From assembly GCA_025935655.1 (NCBI GenBank), contig JAICUV010000200.1, positions 1 through 6,311 on the forward strand: a DNA stretch of 6,311 bases, given 5' to 3'. The first letter of the stretch is position 1; the number at the start of each line of letters is the position of its first letter. The position numbers were made by a program, and so were the translations under genes. This document shows, one piece after another, positions 6,235-6,311 of the stretch. This DNA is from Chloroflexota bacterium. GTDB taxonomy: Bacteria; Chloroflexota; Limnocylindria; Limnocylindrales; CSP1-4. The notes under the pieces are model-generated. The model ran no database searches. It was given only the letters and a program-made list of their open reading frames with translations, and was not told where the DNA came from.

Positions 6235-6311
6235 GCGCCCATCGCGTCGCCGTGAACGTGCTGCCGAAGGACGGGATCCTCGACCCGCAGGGCCGGGCGG
6301 TCGAGGGATCG
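6231..6311 (+). CDS. purS: FGAM synthase subunit PurS, 5' part only, cut by the right edge
   Basis: Small subunit of the three-part phosphoribosylformylglycinamidine synthase (PurS, PurQ, PurL), which converts FGAR to FGAM with glutamine and ATP. PurS bridges PurQ to PurL and helps ammonia transfer. Twenty-seven codons are visible of a family of about 80-90 residues. The residues VAVNVLPKDGILDPQGRAV match the PurS N-terminus, which runs as a beta strand, then a lysine and the hallmark LDPQG turn. I chose TTG 6231 because it forms a TTGA overlap with the purC stop, keeps the whole first strand, and has GAGGAGG upstream. The frame is open to the edge. By family precedent purQ and purL probably follow outside the window. 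The identification rests on a short segment, but the motif is characteristic. Confidence 0.9.
   Translation, partial: MSAHRVAVNVLPKDGILDPQGRAVEGS

Overview
This is a high-G+C bacterial window carrying the 5' part of a de novo purine biosynthesis operon, all on the + strand: purA, purD, purB, purC and the first 27 codons of purS. Three things point to a high-G+C lineage outside the Proteobacteria, such as an actinobacterium or a G+C-rich member of the Chloroflexota: strongly G/C-biased third codon positions, a separate small PurS subunit (the Gram-positive/archaeal type of FGAM synthase), and the short PurB form whose catalytic numbering matches Bacillus subtilis. I cannot fix the phylum from sequence alone.

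Layout. Positions 2-124 hold a short open frame running in from the left edge that may be the 3' end of another gene (weak). Positions 125-1004 hold no convincing gene, only a tandem pair of 33-bp hairpin-forming repeats (360-439) and short repeats. Positions 1005-1255 look like a promoter plus untranslated leader: a TAGACT -10-like box, about 190 nt of hairpin-forming sequence, and a strong intrinsic terminator (hairpin 1179-1200 followed by six T) only 49 bp before the purA start. From 1256 to the right edge every base is coding, and each gene overlaps the next by 1 to 14 nt.

How the genes work together. PurD makes GAR (step 2). PurS is a subunit of FGAM synthase (step 4), whose PurQ and PurL partners probably lie beyond the right edge. 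PurC makes SAICAR and PurB cleaves it to AICAR. PurA and then PurB convert IMP to AMP. The set therefore combines pathway steps with the whole AMP branch. Overlapping start and stop codons imply one transcript with translational coupling. The terminator in the leader suggests that readthrough into the operon is controlled (attenuation or an RNA switch of no family I recognise), or that a separate small RNA gene ends there. This leader is the most interesting part of the window.
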